Source of the DNA: Dendrocalamus latiflorus
Lineage: Eukaryota > Streptophyta > Magnoliopsida > Poales > Poaceae
Reading direction: 5' to 3'
DNA: 64,000 bases
Assembly: GCA_017311315.1 (NCBI GenBank)
Contig: CM029626.1
Span: 29,622,672 to 29,686,671 of the forward strand
Positions 42,924 through 52,620 of this stretch are shown here, piece after piece; the first letter of the stretch is position 1, and each line of letters starts with the position of its first letter. The notes below the pieces were generated by a model that worked only from the letters and a program-made list of their open reading frames with translations, made no database searches and was not told the origin of the DNA. The translations under genes were made by a program, and so were the position numbers.

Positions 42924-45496
42924 TCCTCCCCTTCTTGATGGAAAACCGTCCTCGGTTTTAACATATGTGTAGTGTCACGTATTGCATGATCTTGATCATA
43001 AATCTTGGTGTATGATAACAAACGCAACAAACTCTCATTATGTAATATCATAAGTTCTTTATCAAATAAAGTAAAATCTCTTTGAAACGAGCTCACCTCA
43101 TAATTTAAGGGATGCGTAGGAGCTCTTGTAATTGTAACAACAAGTAGAGCAAATATGGTTGTATCCATAGGGTTCATGTTCTTATCATCCTCCCCTTCTT
43201 GCAAACAAAGCCGTCCTCGGCTCTTGATAAGCTGAAAATATGATAACAAAGAAGCCAAGGTGTATGCATGGTATATGTATATGTCATCCATTTTAACAGT
43301 TTTTCGTTGTTGCACAATTAAGGTTATAAAACAGCAGCAATCATAAAAGCTAATTGTATTATTAACCCAAGAGTAATCATATAAGTTAATGAGCAATTCA
43401 AAATTTGTCACACAGTAATTGTTGCAACTTGTTTTGCAAATGTAAGTGAGGAACAATCCAGCTATATAATCATATCTCAATCGAACAATAGCAAATTCAT
43501 CTAGCCAGGGTGAAAAGATTTGTATGTTCTGCCATAATTCATCATCTTTATTCAGATTGTCTATACTAGATGGTGTAAAAAGAGTTGAATACATAGGCAT
43601 TGGATGAGTACTAAATTTTACTTCCCTCTCACTTTGAACATGACTCAGCATACAAGAATTGTTGTTCCAAATAGCAAGTTTCAATTCATCCATGTGATCG
43701 CAAGTTATGCATATTCGATATACAAGAAATTGAGTTCCCACATCATAAGCTCCAATCAAATTAAACTTATATCCAGGGGTGTAGGTACTAAATAAGAATT
43801 TCGAACATGCAAGTTCAGAAACTTTCTCCATAGCATGTGACAATTTCATAGGTAGATCCAACATGATGTAACACAATGAATTAGCAGGAGAAATTCTAGT
43901 CAAAACTTCTTTATGTGTTATTAATTTAACATGTGCAAAATTATGAGAATTTAGATCAGCACATGGTTTATTTAAGTCAACACAAGGAATATCAAAAGAT
44001 TGCACTACAACAGGTATATACTCACAAGGTTGCTCTATGTCTTGTTGTAGCACCAAATCAATACCGTGAGCGATGATAGTACCATGTTCTTTACCTTTTT
44101 GGGTCTCCTCAGATGATGTAAGTGCATCCATCTCCTTATCTTCATTCTCAACCAATGGGGTCAGTGATTCAATCAGCTCATGCTCTTCTTTGGCATGGTT
44201 CTCAACTACCTGCAAGTTGTTAGTCACAGAAAATGGCACAAACACATGTTTGTTCTCATGTTCATCACCACTACCTGCAAGGTTAGCTGCAAGAGCATAT
44301 TCATCCTCAACATCACTAGCACTTACATAACCACCATCTTCTGTCGCAATGTACGCCCGCTGACTTGGGCAATCTCTCATGACGTGGCCCATCCCTTTAC
44401 AACGGTGGCACACAATGCCCGTCGTACGGCCCGTGGAAGCAACCGATGAAGAGCTCTTTGCTGGTGCTTGCACACTAGTAGATTTGCTCGCCTCGGGTGC
44501 TCGTGATGGTGGTGGCAGTGCTGCTGAACGCGCCCTACTCACAGAGGGGGCAGCAGCTCGAAAAACAGGAGGTGGGGCTGTCTTGGGTTGCTCCTGTGTT
44601 GGTCTCGATGTAGACGTACCTCCAAAATTGCTCCTTGTCCTTTGTTGTCTACCCTGCAATTCTTTCTCTGCCAAACAAGCAAGCTGGAACAATCTATTGA
44701 TATCATTATACTCTTTGTAATCAATTATGTCCTGAATTTCACGCCTTAATCCCCCATAAAAACGAGCCATCTTATCTTCCTCATCCTCTTCAACATTACA
44801 ACGCAGCATGCCTATTTGCAGTTCTTGATAATATTCCTCAACAGATCTATTACCTTGGTCTAAGCGCTGCAATTTCTTACGCATTTCACGTTTAAAAGCA
44901 GGAGGAACAAATCTAGCACGCATAGCTACCTTCAATCTATCCCATGTATCAGGGGCTAAGCCAGAATTAACTACTTGAGTCCACCAAATGATAGCAAAAT
45001 CTTTAAATTCACTAGTAGCTTGTCTGACTCTATGCACTTCAGGAACTAGATGGACATTAAATTTTTGTTCAACTGTCATCTCCCAATCTAGATAAGTTTC
45101 AGCATCATAGGTACCCGCAAAAGATGGTATGGAAAATTTAACTTTAGCAAACGGGTCATCATGAACATGAGCATTGTGATACTGAAAATTATTGTTACCT
45201 CCCATACCATGACGGTTCTGATGAGGATGGTGTCGTGGCCGTGCAGCACCGGCGTCACGGTTTTGTCTCTCATTATCATCTCCCTCCTCATGATCTTGGC
45301 CTCCATTGTTTGGTGGCCGATTCACCATTCTTTCAAGGCGTGTAGTGAGTGTTGCAATGCTCTCATTGATGGAAAGTTGCATTGTATCCATCTTCCTATC
45401 GATGTCATCAGTAATGGCAGCGCGTTGTTCATCCAAAAGCGTCATGAGCTCTCCCTTTAAAACACACTCTTGCGCATCAGACGTCTCACCTGCCAT
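42491..45496 (-). CDS. gag: 1001-aa Gag with long unknown extension, ending inside the 3' LTR
   Basis: I chose the ATG at 45496 (MAGETSDAQEC); the frame opens only four codons further upstream, without an ATG. Residues 10-60 are helical. Residues 119-285 are a Retrotrans_gag capsid domain (FSIPSFAGTYDAETYLDWE, FKDFAIIWWTQVV, RFVPPAFKREM, YYGGLRRE-like FYGGLRREIQDII). Residues 295-360 are Ser/Pro/Ala-rich. Residues 363-376 are a CX2CX4HX4C knuckle (CHRCKGMGHVMRDC). From about 390 to 760 there is a Cys- and aromatic-containing region with no motif I recognise and no protease signature. Residues 766-770 and 854-858 (QEGED) are encoded by the two polypurine tracts, and the last ~143 residues lie in the 3' LTR. 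A stretch ITRAPTHPLNYEVSSF (about 785-800) looks like a relic of a polyprotein C-terminus. The frame is fully open. Whether the post-gag part is selected protein or simply stop-free sequence is unknown. Confidence 0.75.
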   Translation of the reverse strand: MAGETSDAQECVLKGELMTLLDEQRAAITDDIDRKMDTMQLSINESIATLTTRLERMVNRPPNNGGQDHEEGDDNERQNRDAGAARPRHHPHQNRHGMGGNNNFQYHNAHVHDDPFAKVKFSIPSFAGTYDAETYLDWEMTVEQKFNVHLVPEVHRVRQATSEFKDFAIIWWTQVVNSGLAPDTWDRLKVAMRARFVPPAFKREMRKKLQRLDQGNRSVEEYYQELQIGMLRCNVEEDEEDKMARFYGGLRREIQDIIDYKEYNDINRLFQLACLAEKELQGRQQRTRSNFGGTSTSRPTQEQPKTAPPPVFRAAAPSVSRARSAALPPPSRAPEASKSTSVQAPAKSSSSVASTGRTTGIVCHRCKGMGHVMRDCPSQRAYIATEDGGYVSASDVEDEYALAANLAGSGDEHENKHVFVPFSVTNNLQVVENHAKEEHELIESLTPLVENEDKEMDALTSSEETQKGKEHGTIIAHGIDLVLQQDIEQPCEYIPVVVQSFDIPCVDLNKPCADLNSHNFAHVKLITHKEVLTRISPANSLCYIMLDLPMKLSHAMEKVSELACSKFLFSTYTPGYKFNLIGAYDVGTQFLVYRICITCDHMDELKLAIWNNNSCMLSHVQSEREVKFSTHPMPMYSTLFTPSSIDNLNKDDELWQNIQIFSPWLDEFAIVRLRYDYIAGLFLTYICKTSCNNYCVTNFELLINLYDYSWVNNTISFYDCCCFITLIVQQRKTVKMDDIYIYHAYTLASLLSYFQLIKSRGRLCLQEGEDDKNMNPMDTTIFALLVVTITRAPTHPLNYEVSSFQRDFTLFDKELMILHNESLLRLLSYTKIYDQDHAIRDTTHMLKPRTVFHQEGEDDVTTPPTRTTIAANIKNELKVNSFLQLQHILNENMMLPNDENIYICSTTSLWNQLKQGFNLDRFWNPIRPPDQFGFSLTSQLQTAITFDPEGFSGPVSTRWKDIGVYFQMDLVSPPNSTRADQKLRNKSRHFSSPTQSGPRAL
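42924..42936 (-). other. Polypurine tract 2 (inner, used)
   Basis: The minus strand reads AAGAAGGGGAGGA directly before TGATGTGACC, the start of the 898-bp LTRs present at both ends of this element. It is therefore the plus-strand primer site that generated this copy. Confidence 0.8.
43188..43200 (-). other. Polypurine tract 1 (outer)
   Basis: An identical AAGAAGGGGAGGA on the minus strand, directly before TGATAAGAAC. That TG is the left border of the 1354-bp solo LTR at 32142-33495, so this tract defined the older, longer LTR. In the present element it is internal. Confidence 0.75.
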
Positions 45497-45508
45497 GGTT
45501 AGTAGCAA

Positions 45509-46583
45509 ACAAAAGACAACACAAAGGTATTATCCCTATCAACTACTAGGTGGCGAGAAGTAGAATCACACACTCTCAAGCGTCTTATCACACTCTTACA
45601 AGTGTTCTTACCAATGTAGCAGGTGGTACAACCGGTGGCTGGTTCGTGACACCGTGTCGAGCGTGGGTACGATTGCAAGAGGGAACCTGTTCTGATCAAG
45701 AGTAGGTGTAGCTTGGAAGGCACAATATGGTAGCAATGGAGAACAATCAGTTCATTTCAGAATTGCATAGAATTGAATTATAGTTCGTATCTAGCACTTA
45801 GCCTATGTTGCTGATCAACCAAGGATGGAAGAAGGCTAAGAATAAGTGTATGGCAAAGTGTAGGAGTGGTAAATACAAGATAATTCAATCCAACTCAATC
45901 TGGAATTGAAGAACACAAGGATTGACCCAAAACTGAAAACTTCAGATTTCTGTCCACTGGACAGCACGTTGGTAATTCGGCCGTAACTTTTTGTCAGATG
46001 CCTCTTTTTCACTGATTCTTTTTTTTACTGTTTTCTGACGGCTTTTTCTACAGATTTTGTTTTGGGGCCAACTTCTGAATCCCAACACAGAAATTCGCAC
46101 AAAAATCACAACTGCTGACTGTTGCGGATTCAGAACAGATAACTGGGTCAACTTTCACCGCACATATCTCTTAACTGCCTGGCTGGAATGACGTGAAATT
46201 TTACAGATAGATGGATAAGTAATTTTTGAATCTAATGGCGGTAGTCCCACTCAAAAATAATCTCGGAATCAAAAGATATGATGTTTTTGGTGGCGGCTGC
46301 AGAGGAAGGAAAAATCAGCCGAAATTAGAAATTAGGGTTTGGGGTGGGGAATTTTTTTTTTGTTTGGATTTTCAATGGAACAAAGATATGACCAGCAACT
46401 AGACAATACTATGACGGACACAAATTCAATTTAGCAAACCAAAACTAACAGATTGAAAGGCACAACGGGGTTTGGACAGCGGAAATTAACTCTTTTTGTG
46501 GGGCAATTTTTTTTCTGGACTATAGGAAATAAAAAACCAATCTACTAACTAGGGATACAAAAATTACCTCACGGGCAACCGTT
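45509..46583 (-). other. Leader of the gag-only element
   Basis: About 1.1 kb between primer-binding site and gag start. No ORF of note. It contains poly-T/poly-A runs (46018-46026, 46345-46355) and no domain. Confidence 0.6.
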
Positions 46584-46595
46584 GCTCTGATACCA
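46584..46595 (-). other. Primer-binding site, tRNA-Met type
   Basis: The minus strand reads TGGTATCAGAGC, two bases from the 5' LTR. It matches the initiator tRNA-Met 3' end and sets the element orientation. Confidence 0.9.
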
Positions 46596-46597
46596 AC

Positions 46598-47495
46598 TGA
46601 TGAGACGATGGCCCGATCTTCCGAGAGGTACTGATAAGTCGATTGTGGAGATCTCGACGTTGATGATCCAAAGGCTCCGACCAAAACAGATCGAACCCCT
46701 CACAATCACTACACCACTGCTCCGTTGGTTATCAACCGTGCCGAACACGATTGACCTCGCCAAGAAGGCTATCTCCTGCAAGCGAATCGAGAACACAAGC
46801 AAGAGAGTAAAAGATGCAATCTGAAATTGCGAATAATGTTTAAGTTCACAAGTTGGGGTTCCTCAAACCGAACATGCGGCGAAACTGCTAAGCAGAATAA
46901 ACTCTTAAGAAAAACCCGATGAAAACTAAAGGGGTGTGGCCTCCTTAAATAGGGGAGGGGGAAGCCACACTTATCTAATGAAAAGGGATGTGGTACTATT
47001 CCTAGTTACTGTTCACGCGCGTGTACTGTTCATGTGAACAGTACCGGCCCAAATAGCCCAAGTTACAAGGCCCTCGGCCCACTTTGAGTCGGACTGGAAA
47101 AGTGACGTGACTTGTTTCGCAGTTTCTGATCTGCTCGAGTGGAGTTTGGAGGTGAGACCAGATCCATCTGAAAGTAGACTCCAAGATCTTTCCAACGAGT
47201 ACTCACGGGCCCCGAGAAGCCTTCTGGATCAAAAGTTATGGCCGTTTGAAGTTGGCTTGTCAAGCTGAATCCGAATTGATCTGGAGGCCGAATTGGATTC
47301 CAAAACCTGTCCAAGTTGAACCCTTGCTTCAATTGGTTCCAAAGTGATGTGGTGCTACAAATATATATTTTTTCATCATTAGGTAGCATCATATTCTCAT
47401 TTAAAATATGTTGAAGTTGAAGAAACGAATTCACCTTTAGTTCATTCTTGATATTGGCCGCTATGGTCGTACGTGTTGGTGGCGTGGTCACATCA
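46598..47495 (-). repeat. 5' LTR of the gag-only element
   Basis: 898 bp, the same length as the 3' LTR. The TATA-like CTATTTAAGG on the minus strand (46943-46952) precedes GAGGCCACACC. The duplication tcttc follows at 47496. Confidence 0.9.
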
Positions 47496-48002
47496 TCTTC
47501 TCTAGTTTCTTTCTCACCTCACGTCTTTCTCTGTCAGTTAGTCTCTTCTCTAGTCTTTTAGTCCTGCACTCTCTTCTTATCTTTGCACTCCCTCTTTTCC
47601 CTTCTGCAAGCCTAGTCGTCTCCTAGCCTTAATCTCTTCTCTGTTCTTTCTCTCCCCTTAACTCTTCCTCTTTTATTTATAGCTAGTCTCCCTTCTTTCT
47701 TTCTCTAAGTAGATTTAGCTTCTCTTGTTCCTCTCTTCTTTTCTCATCTTCAATCCAGTCACTCTAATTCTCTTTTTCCTTTAGTTCTTCCTTTCTATTG
47801 CCTCCTTCTTTTGCAGTTCTGATCAATAGCTTTTAGTTAGTATAGGTCCTTCAGTTAGTCATCATCTCCCTGTTCGTGCGATTTAGCTTTGGTTAAGGGT
47901 AGTGTCACCATTAATTTAGTCCCTGTGGAGAACACGACTTTCGCTGCTATCTTAGCGGCAGCCCGTACACTTGCGGGTGTGCAGTTTTGCACGATCAGTA
48001 GA

Positions 48003-48265
48003 CTTGATGATTTATTATCTATTTGGGACAGCAAGTCTTTGTTGAGCTCAAATCTGATCTAATATTGTCATATATATTTGATTATATTTTAAAATCAGTA
48101 CTAAGATGGCCAAGATTAAGTATTATGAATATTGTGTGTATATTCATAAGGCCCAAAGGGCAATACATATAGGAATACAGGGGATATACAGAGGGATATG
48201 CCATATACAGATAAGGAAACCAAGGCAATAAGGAAACAAATAACAATCCTATTCTATCCTTAACA
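48003..48265 (-). repeat. Probable 3' LTR of the decayed copia element
   Basis: On the minus strand it starts TGTTAAGGATAGAATAGG immediately after a purine/G tract (48266-48276) and continues TTCCTTATTGCC, as many short copia LTRs do. The left limit is set only by the neighbouring solo LTR, since no second LTR is present to compare. Confidence 0.55.
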
Positions 48266-51200
48266 CCCCCCCCCCTCAACCTCACGGTGGATCACACACA
48301 CTGAGTTTGGAGAGAAAATACAAATGTTGTGCCCTAGTCTGTAGCTTCGTGAAGAAATCAACAAGCTATAACTCTTAGGGCACAAACTATAAAGCAAGTA
48401 CTCATTCCTACATCTATGAGCGAGTGTATGAAACATCCACACCAATGGGTTTGGTGAGTTCATGCTTCACTGGATCACGGGCAATGTTGATAGCTCCTAT
48501 ACTATTAGTTATAAGGGTCATAGGTCCCCTCATAAGTACTCCAAAATCTACAAGTAGCCATCTCAAGCAAATAATCTCTGTTGTCACAACTGCCATAGAT
48601 CTCAACTTAGCCTCTGCACTTGAACAGGAAACTGCAGTCTGCTTCTTTGCCTTCTAGGCAATCAGGGAGGAGCTAGGAAAAAACAGTAAATAGATTGAGA
48701 ATGACGATTAGAAGGATCACTGGCCCAGGTCGCATTGGAGTACGCCTGAAACTATAGTGAGTTGGAGCTAGGAAAAAACAAGCGATGAGAGATGGTCCCA
48801 CACAAGTAGTGAAGAACATGAAGAATGTGACTGTAGTGAAGAGTAGAACGAGCCATGAACTGACTCAAGATATGAATAGCATGAATAATATCAGGGCGAG
48901 TGCTCACAAGATATACCAGATTTCTAACAAGATGGCGATAACGAGTAGGATCCTCAAGAAGATCACCATCAGTAGCACAAAGTGCTAAAGGGAGAGCTCC
49001 ACAGGAGTCTCAGCAGTGCGAGTATCAGTTAGACCAGACCGATCAAAAAGATCCTGGATAGACTTCTGCTGGGAGAGGTAGTAACCCTCAGGCATGGAAG
49101 AAATCTCAATCCCAAGGAAGTACGTAAGCAAACCAAGATCAGTCATCATAAACTGCTCACTGAGATGCTTCTTCACATATGTGATGAATGACGAATCGTC
49201 ACCAGTAATGAGCATATCATCCACATATAGAAGAAGCAGTCTCCTACCTCGAGGTGAGATATGGACAAATAAAGCAGGATCATGGGCACTGACAGTGAAA
49301 CCGACAGCGGTAATCATTGAGATAAAATGCACAAACTAGGCACGAGTGCCTATTTGAGGCCATAAAGAGCACGACGAAGACGACAGACATGGCCATTTGG
49401 AACAGAATACCCAAGTGGTGGCTACATGTAAACCTCTTCATGCAAGACATCATTACGAAAGGCATTCTTAACATTCAACTTAGAGATAGCCACCGGCGAA
49501 CAAAAGCAACTGTAACAAGAGTGCAAACAATGGTCATATGGGCAACAAGGGTAAACGTCTCATCGTAATCACGACTATACTCCTACTGGAAGCCGCGAGC
49601 CACAAGACAAGCCTTGTAGCACTCAATAGTACCATTGAACCTAGTCTTAATCTTGTACACCCACTTGCACGTGATAGGATGAGCATGCACAGGTGTTGGT
49701 ATAATATCTCAAGTTTCTGTACGTCGAAGAGTATCAAGCTTCTCTACCATAGTGAGCTGCCACTCAGAATGAGAAGTAGCCTCACGATAAGAACTAGGCT
49801 CGATGACAAAGAGAGCATGAGCTGCTGAAGTAAACCCAAGAAGATAAGGAGGCCGAAGGGATGTGCAGTTATGAAGGACGTAATGAGGAGCATCATCAAA
49901 GAAATTAGACGTCGGTATCGGCAAGATACTAGGAGATGAGTCTGGTTAAGGACGAGTACGTCTAGAGTAGTGCACCCCAGAGAAATAAGACGGTGGTGCT
50001 ACGGGAGCAAGAGGTGGTGCTGCAGGAGGCAATACGGGAGGTGGAGCTACAGAAGAACCACTAGAGATAGACTAGAGAAAGGCTATGAATGGGAAGAAAT
50101 GGGTGAATAGTCAGGGAGAGACAACCAGGAGATCGTCTCGATGGTGGAAGTAGGATGAGGAACCGAATCTCGATAGAAGATAGGTCAAGATTCGTCAAAG
50201 ACAACGTCTCATGAGATTCTAATCCATCGAGCAGAAGGATCATAGCAGCGATAACCCTTATACTCAAAATTGTACCTAAGAAACACACACTCAACTGACT
50301 AGGTTGACAGTTTAGTGTGCTCACAAGGCTGCAGCACAACAAAACATGTATAGCCAAAAACACGAAGGTGGTTGTACTGGGCGCTCTAGAGTAGAGATGT
50401 TTTATAGGAATGACATCCTTAAGAGCAATGGAAGGATGCATATTGATGACATATGTAGCCATAGAAACAACCTCAGCCCAAAACTGTGGTGGAACGTGAG
50501 AGGCAAGGAGAAGGGTGTGAGCAGTCTCAATCAGATGACAATGCTTGCTCTCAGCAACCCCATTCCGAGCATGGGCATCAAGACAAGAAGACTAGTAAAG
50601 AGTGTCCTACTCAAAAAGAAATTGTCTAAAAGTGCCAAAATAGTACTCGCCAGCAGAATCACAGTGAAAAGTATGGATAGAGGACTCAACCTGAGTGCGA
50701 ACCATTGTGGCAAAACTACGATAGATCGCAGGAAATTAACCATAATTAGACATAGAGAAAAGTCAAGTAAAATGAGAATAATCATCAATAAAAAATTACA
50801 TAGAATTTATGCCCACCTTTGGAGATAATAGGCACAGGTCCCCATATATCTGAATGAACTAAATCAAAAGTATGAGAAGACAAAGACTTACTAGAATGGT
50901 AAGAAAGTTGTAGCTGCTTGCCCAGCTTACAACCCTGACAAAATATGGACGTGTCAATAGTAATACGTCCCATAACACCCTAACGAACTAATGAAGAAAG
51001 ATAGGACCCGCACATGTGACCTAAATGGTGATGCCACTACACAAAAGCTCCAGAGGTGGTGGCAGCAATGGCGGTGGAGGTAGATGTGATAGGGGCAACT
51101 GAAGTGGACAGAAGGTGGAGGCAGTTGAGAATGTAGAGACTCTGATGATCCCTACAATGCCGACCAATCCCAAGTATTATCCCTATCTATTGATCCTGGA

Positions 51201-52620
51201 AAAAACAGGTGTGAAAGTCAAAACCAACTCTACAACCAAGATCAGTGAACTGTTCCACCGAAAGAAGCTACATGGTAAGTTGGGGAACATGGGAAACAGT
51301 TAGAATAGAAAAGTCAGTGGACAAAAGAGTGCTATGACAACTGACAGACAAAGAAATACCGTCAACTATCTGAACAGAGATAGGAAAAGTAGGAGCTCCT
51401 ACTGAAGTGAGATATGTGGAGTCTGGTGTCATGTGGAAAGAGGCACCAGAATGTATTACCCAAGAGGTACCTAGAGGAGACGTTTGAGTTAGACTGGCAG
51501 AACCCATTGAGTTGTGAGAGAGCTAAAGTAGAGCCTGGTAGAGTTGTTGAACAGAGTCACCTCGCTGAGAACCTAACAAGCTGGTCTATCCTCCTGTAAA
51601 GGAAGGGCCTCCCTGCCCTCCTTGGATCGTCCACCCCCACGCACCTTGTTCCACTTTTTTTGCACCGCACAACTCTGGTAGTCATGCCTGAAGTTCTTAT
51701 AGTAATTGCACTGAACTCCAATTGGTGCGAAAACAGGAGCAAAAACAGGCACCTGGGGAGGAACCGTAGTCATAGCAGACTGTCAGTGTAGTCGAAGGAG
51801 TAGCAAGCACAGTCAGAACGGATTGTGCTACTAACCCGAGACAAAGCTCCTCAGCCTGATGCATCGAAAGGGCCTCGGTGACGGTCGGTCACGACGAGTG
51901 GCTCAGCGGTTGAGCCCTGACAAGCTCAAATACTAGGCGAAGACAGCAAAAGAAATCATAAAGGCGAAGGCGATCATGATCCGCCTTCTACACTTTATGA
52001 CACTCCGCCAGCTCATCCAGCTAGTGCCAGTGATTGGCCAGGGCTCGGAAAAATCGTCGATACAAGAGTCCACCTGGCGAAACATCTCCAACTCACGCTG
52101 AAACGAAAAGAACTAAGCATCACTACTCTGCTGGTATCGCTCACGCAAGTACTCCCAGATCTGTCGAGTAGACCATAGACCAACAATGTCTGGCTGGATG
52201 GAGCTGTCGATGCTGACCACGACGATGGCGCAAACACAGACCTCATCAGCACACCAGTGCTTGAAATCATCGATGGCATACTAGAAAGCCTTATCAGTAG
52301 CGTTAGCAACAGTAGCCTCTACCTCCTTGGCAGCCTCATCTGCAAGACGTGCAGAAGTAGGCTGCCTGGGCGGAGGTTAAACCGGTGGTGGCAGAGAAGG
52401 TCGTGCGCCAGTGACATATCCCCAATTATGAAGATCATCAAGCATGATCTCTATGAGTGAAGACCATAACCTGAAGTTTGTCCCATAAAGCTTTGTTTTG
52501 GAGAGGAGGATCGCAGCTGATGGAACAGAAGCCATCGATAGGTGGCGTGAAGGTGAACATTCCAATCAGGACGCGCCTGCAAATGATAATTTCTTTTTCA
52601 TAATTCAACCCAAGGTTTTC
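48266..52620 (-). pseudogene. Decayed minus-strand Ty1/copia gag-pol, 5'-truncated
   Basis: On the minus strand from 52565: gag N-terminus (KLYGTNFRLWSSLIEIML), gag core near 52150 (QRELEMFRQVDS), a knuckle-like block near 51720 with one Cys replaced (CNYYKNFRHDYQSC), and protease at 51507-51268 (WVIHSGASFHMTPD, where His replaces the catalytic Asp). Then come the pre-integrase box (CQGCKLGKQLQLSYHSS, LVHSDIWGPVP, 50973-50785), integrase remnants (50462-50061), reverse transcriptase (YVDDMLITGDD, LGLLTYFLGIEIS, 49332-48985) and RNase H (AINIARDPVKHELTK, 48605-48414). Many stops and shifts. No 5' LTR or tRNA-Met primer site appears upstream, so the 5' end is missing. Confidence 0.85.

Larger units (their letters stand above)
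42026..47495 (-). mobile_element. Young gag-only Ty3/gypsy element
   Basis: 5470 bp, duplication tcttc (42021-42025, 47496-47500), and 898-bp LTRs at both ends that differ at about six or seven positions by eye (under 1%). On the minus strand: 5' LTR (47495-46598), tRNA-Met primer-binding site, about 1.1 kb leader, a 1001-codon gag-containing ORF, a duplicated polypurine tract and the 3' LTR (42923-42026). No protease, reverse transcriptase, RNase H or integrase is present, so it must be mobilised in trans. The Gag type suggests a chromovirus-like gypsy parent. Confidence 0.9.
40283..47997 (+). mobile_element. Athila-like solo LTR (2240 bp net), split by a gag-only element
   Basis: It starts TGATATGCATCATATTTG and ends TTGCACGATCA. 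Both ends resemble the LTR of the Athila-like element at 200-13278 read on its own strand. Shared internal landmarks include ACAGGTCGGCGCGA (about 40420) and CCCGTACACTTGCGGGTGTG (about 47970). Without the insertion 42026-47500 it measures about 2240 bp, close to the 2227-bp LTR of that element. Flanks are gtata (40278-40282) and gtaga (47998-48002), one mismatch, so the target duplication is imperfect. CCTATTTAAG at 40641 is a likely TATA region. Confidence 0.75.
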
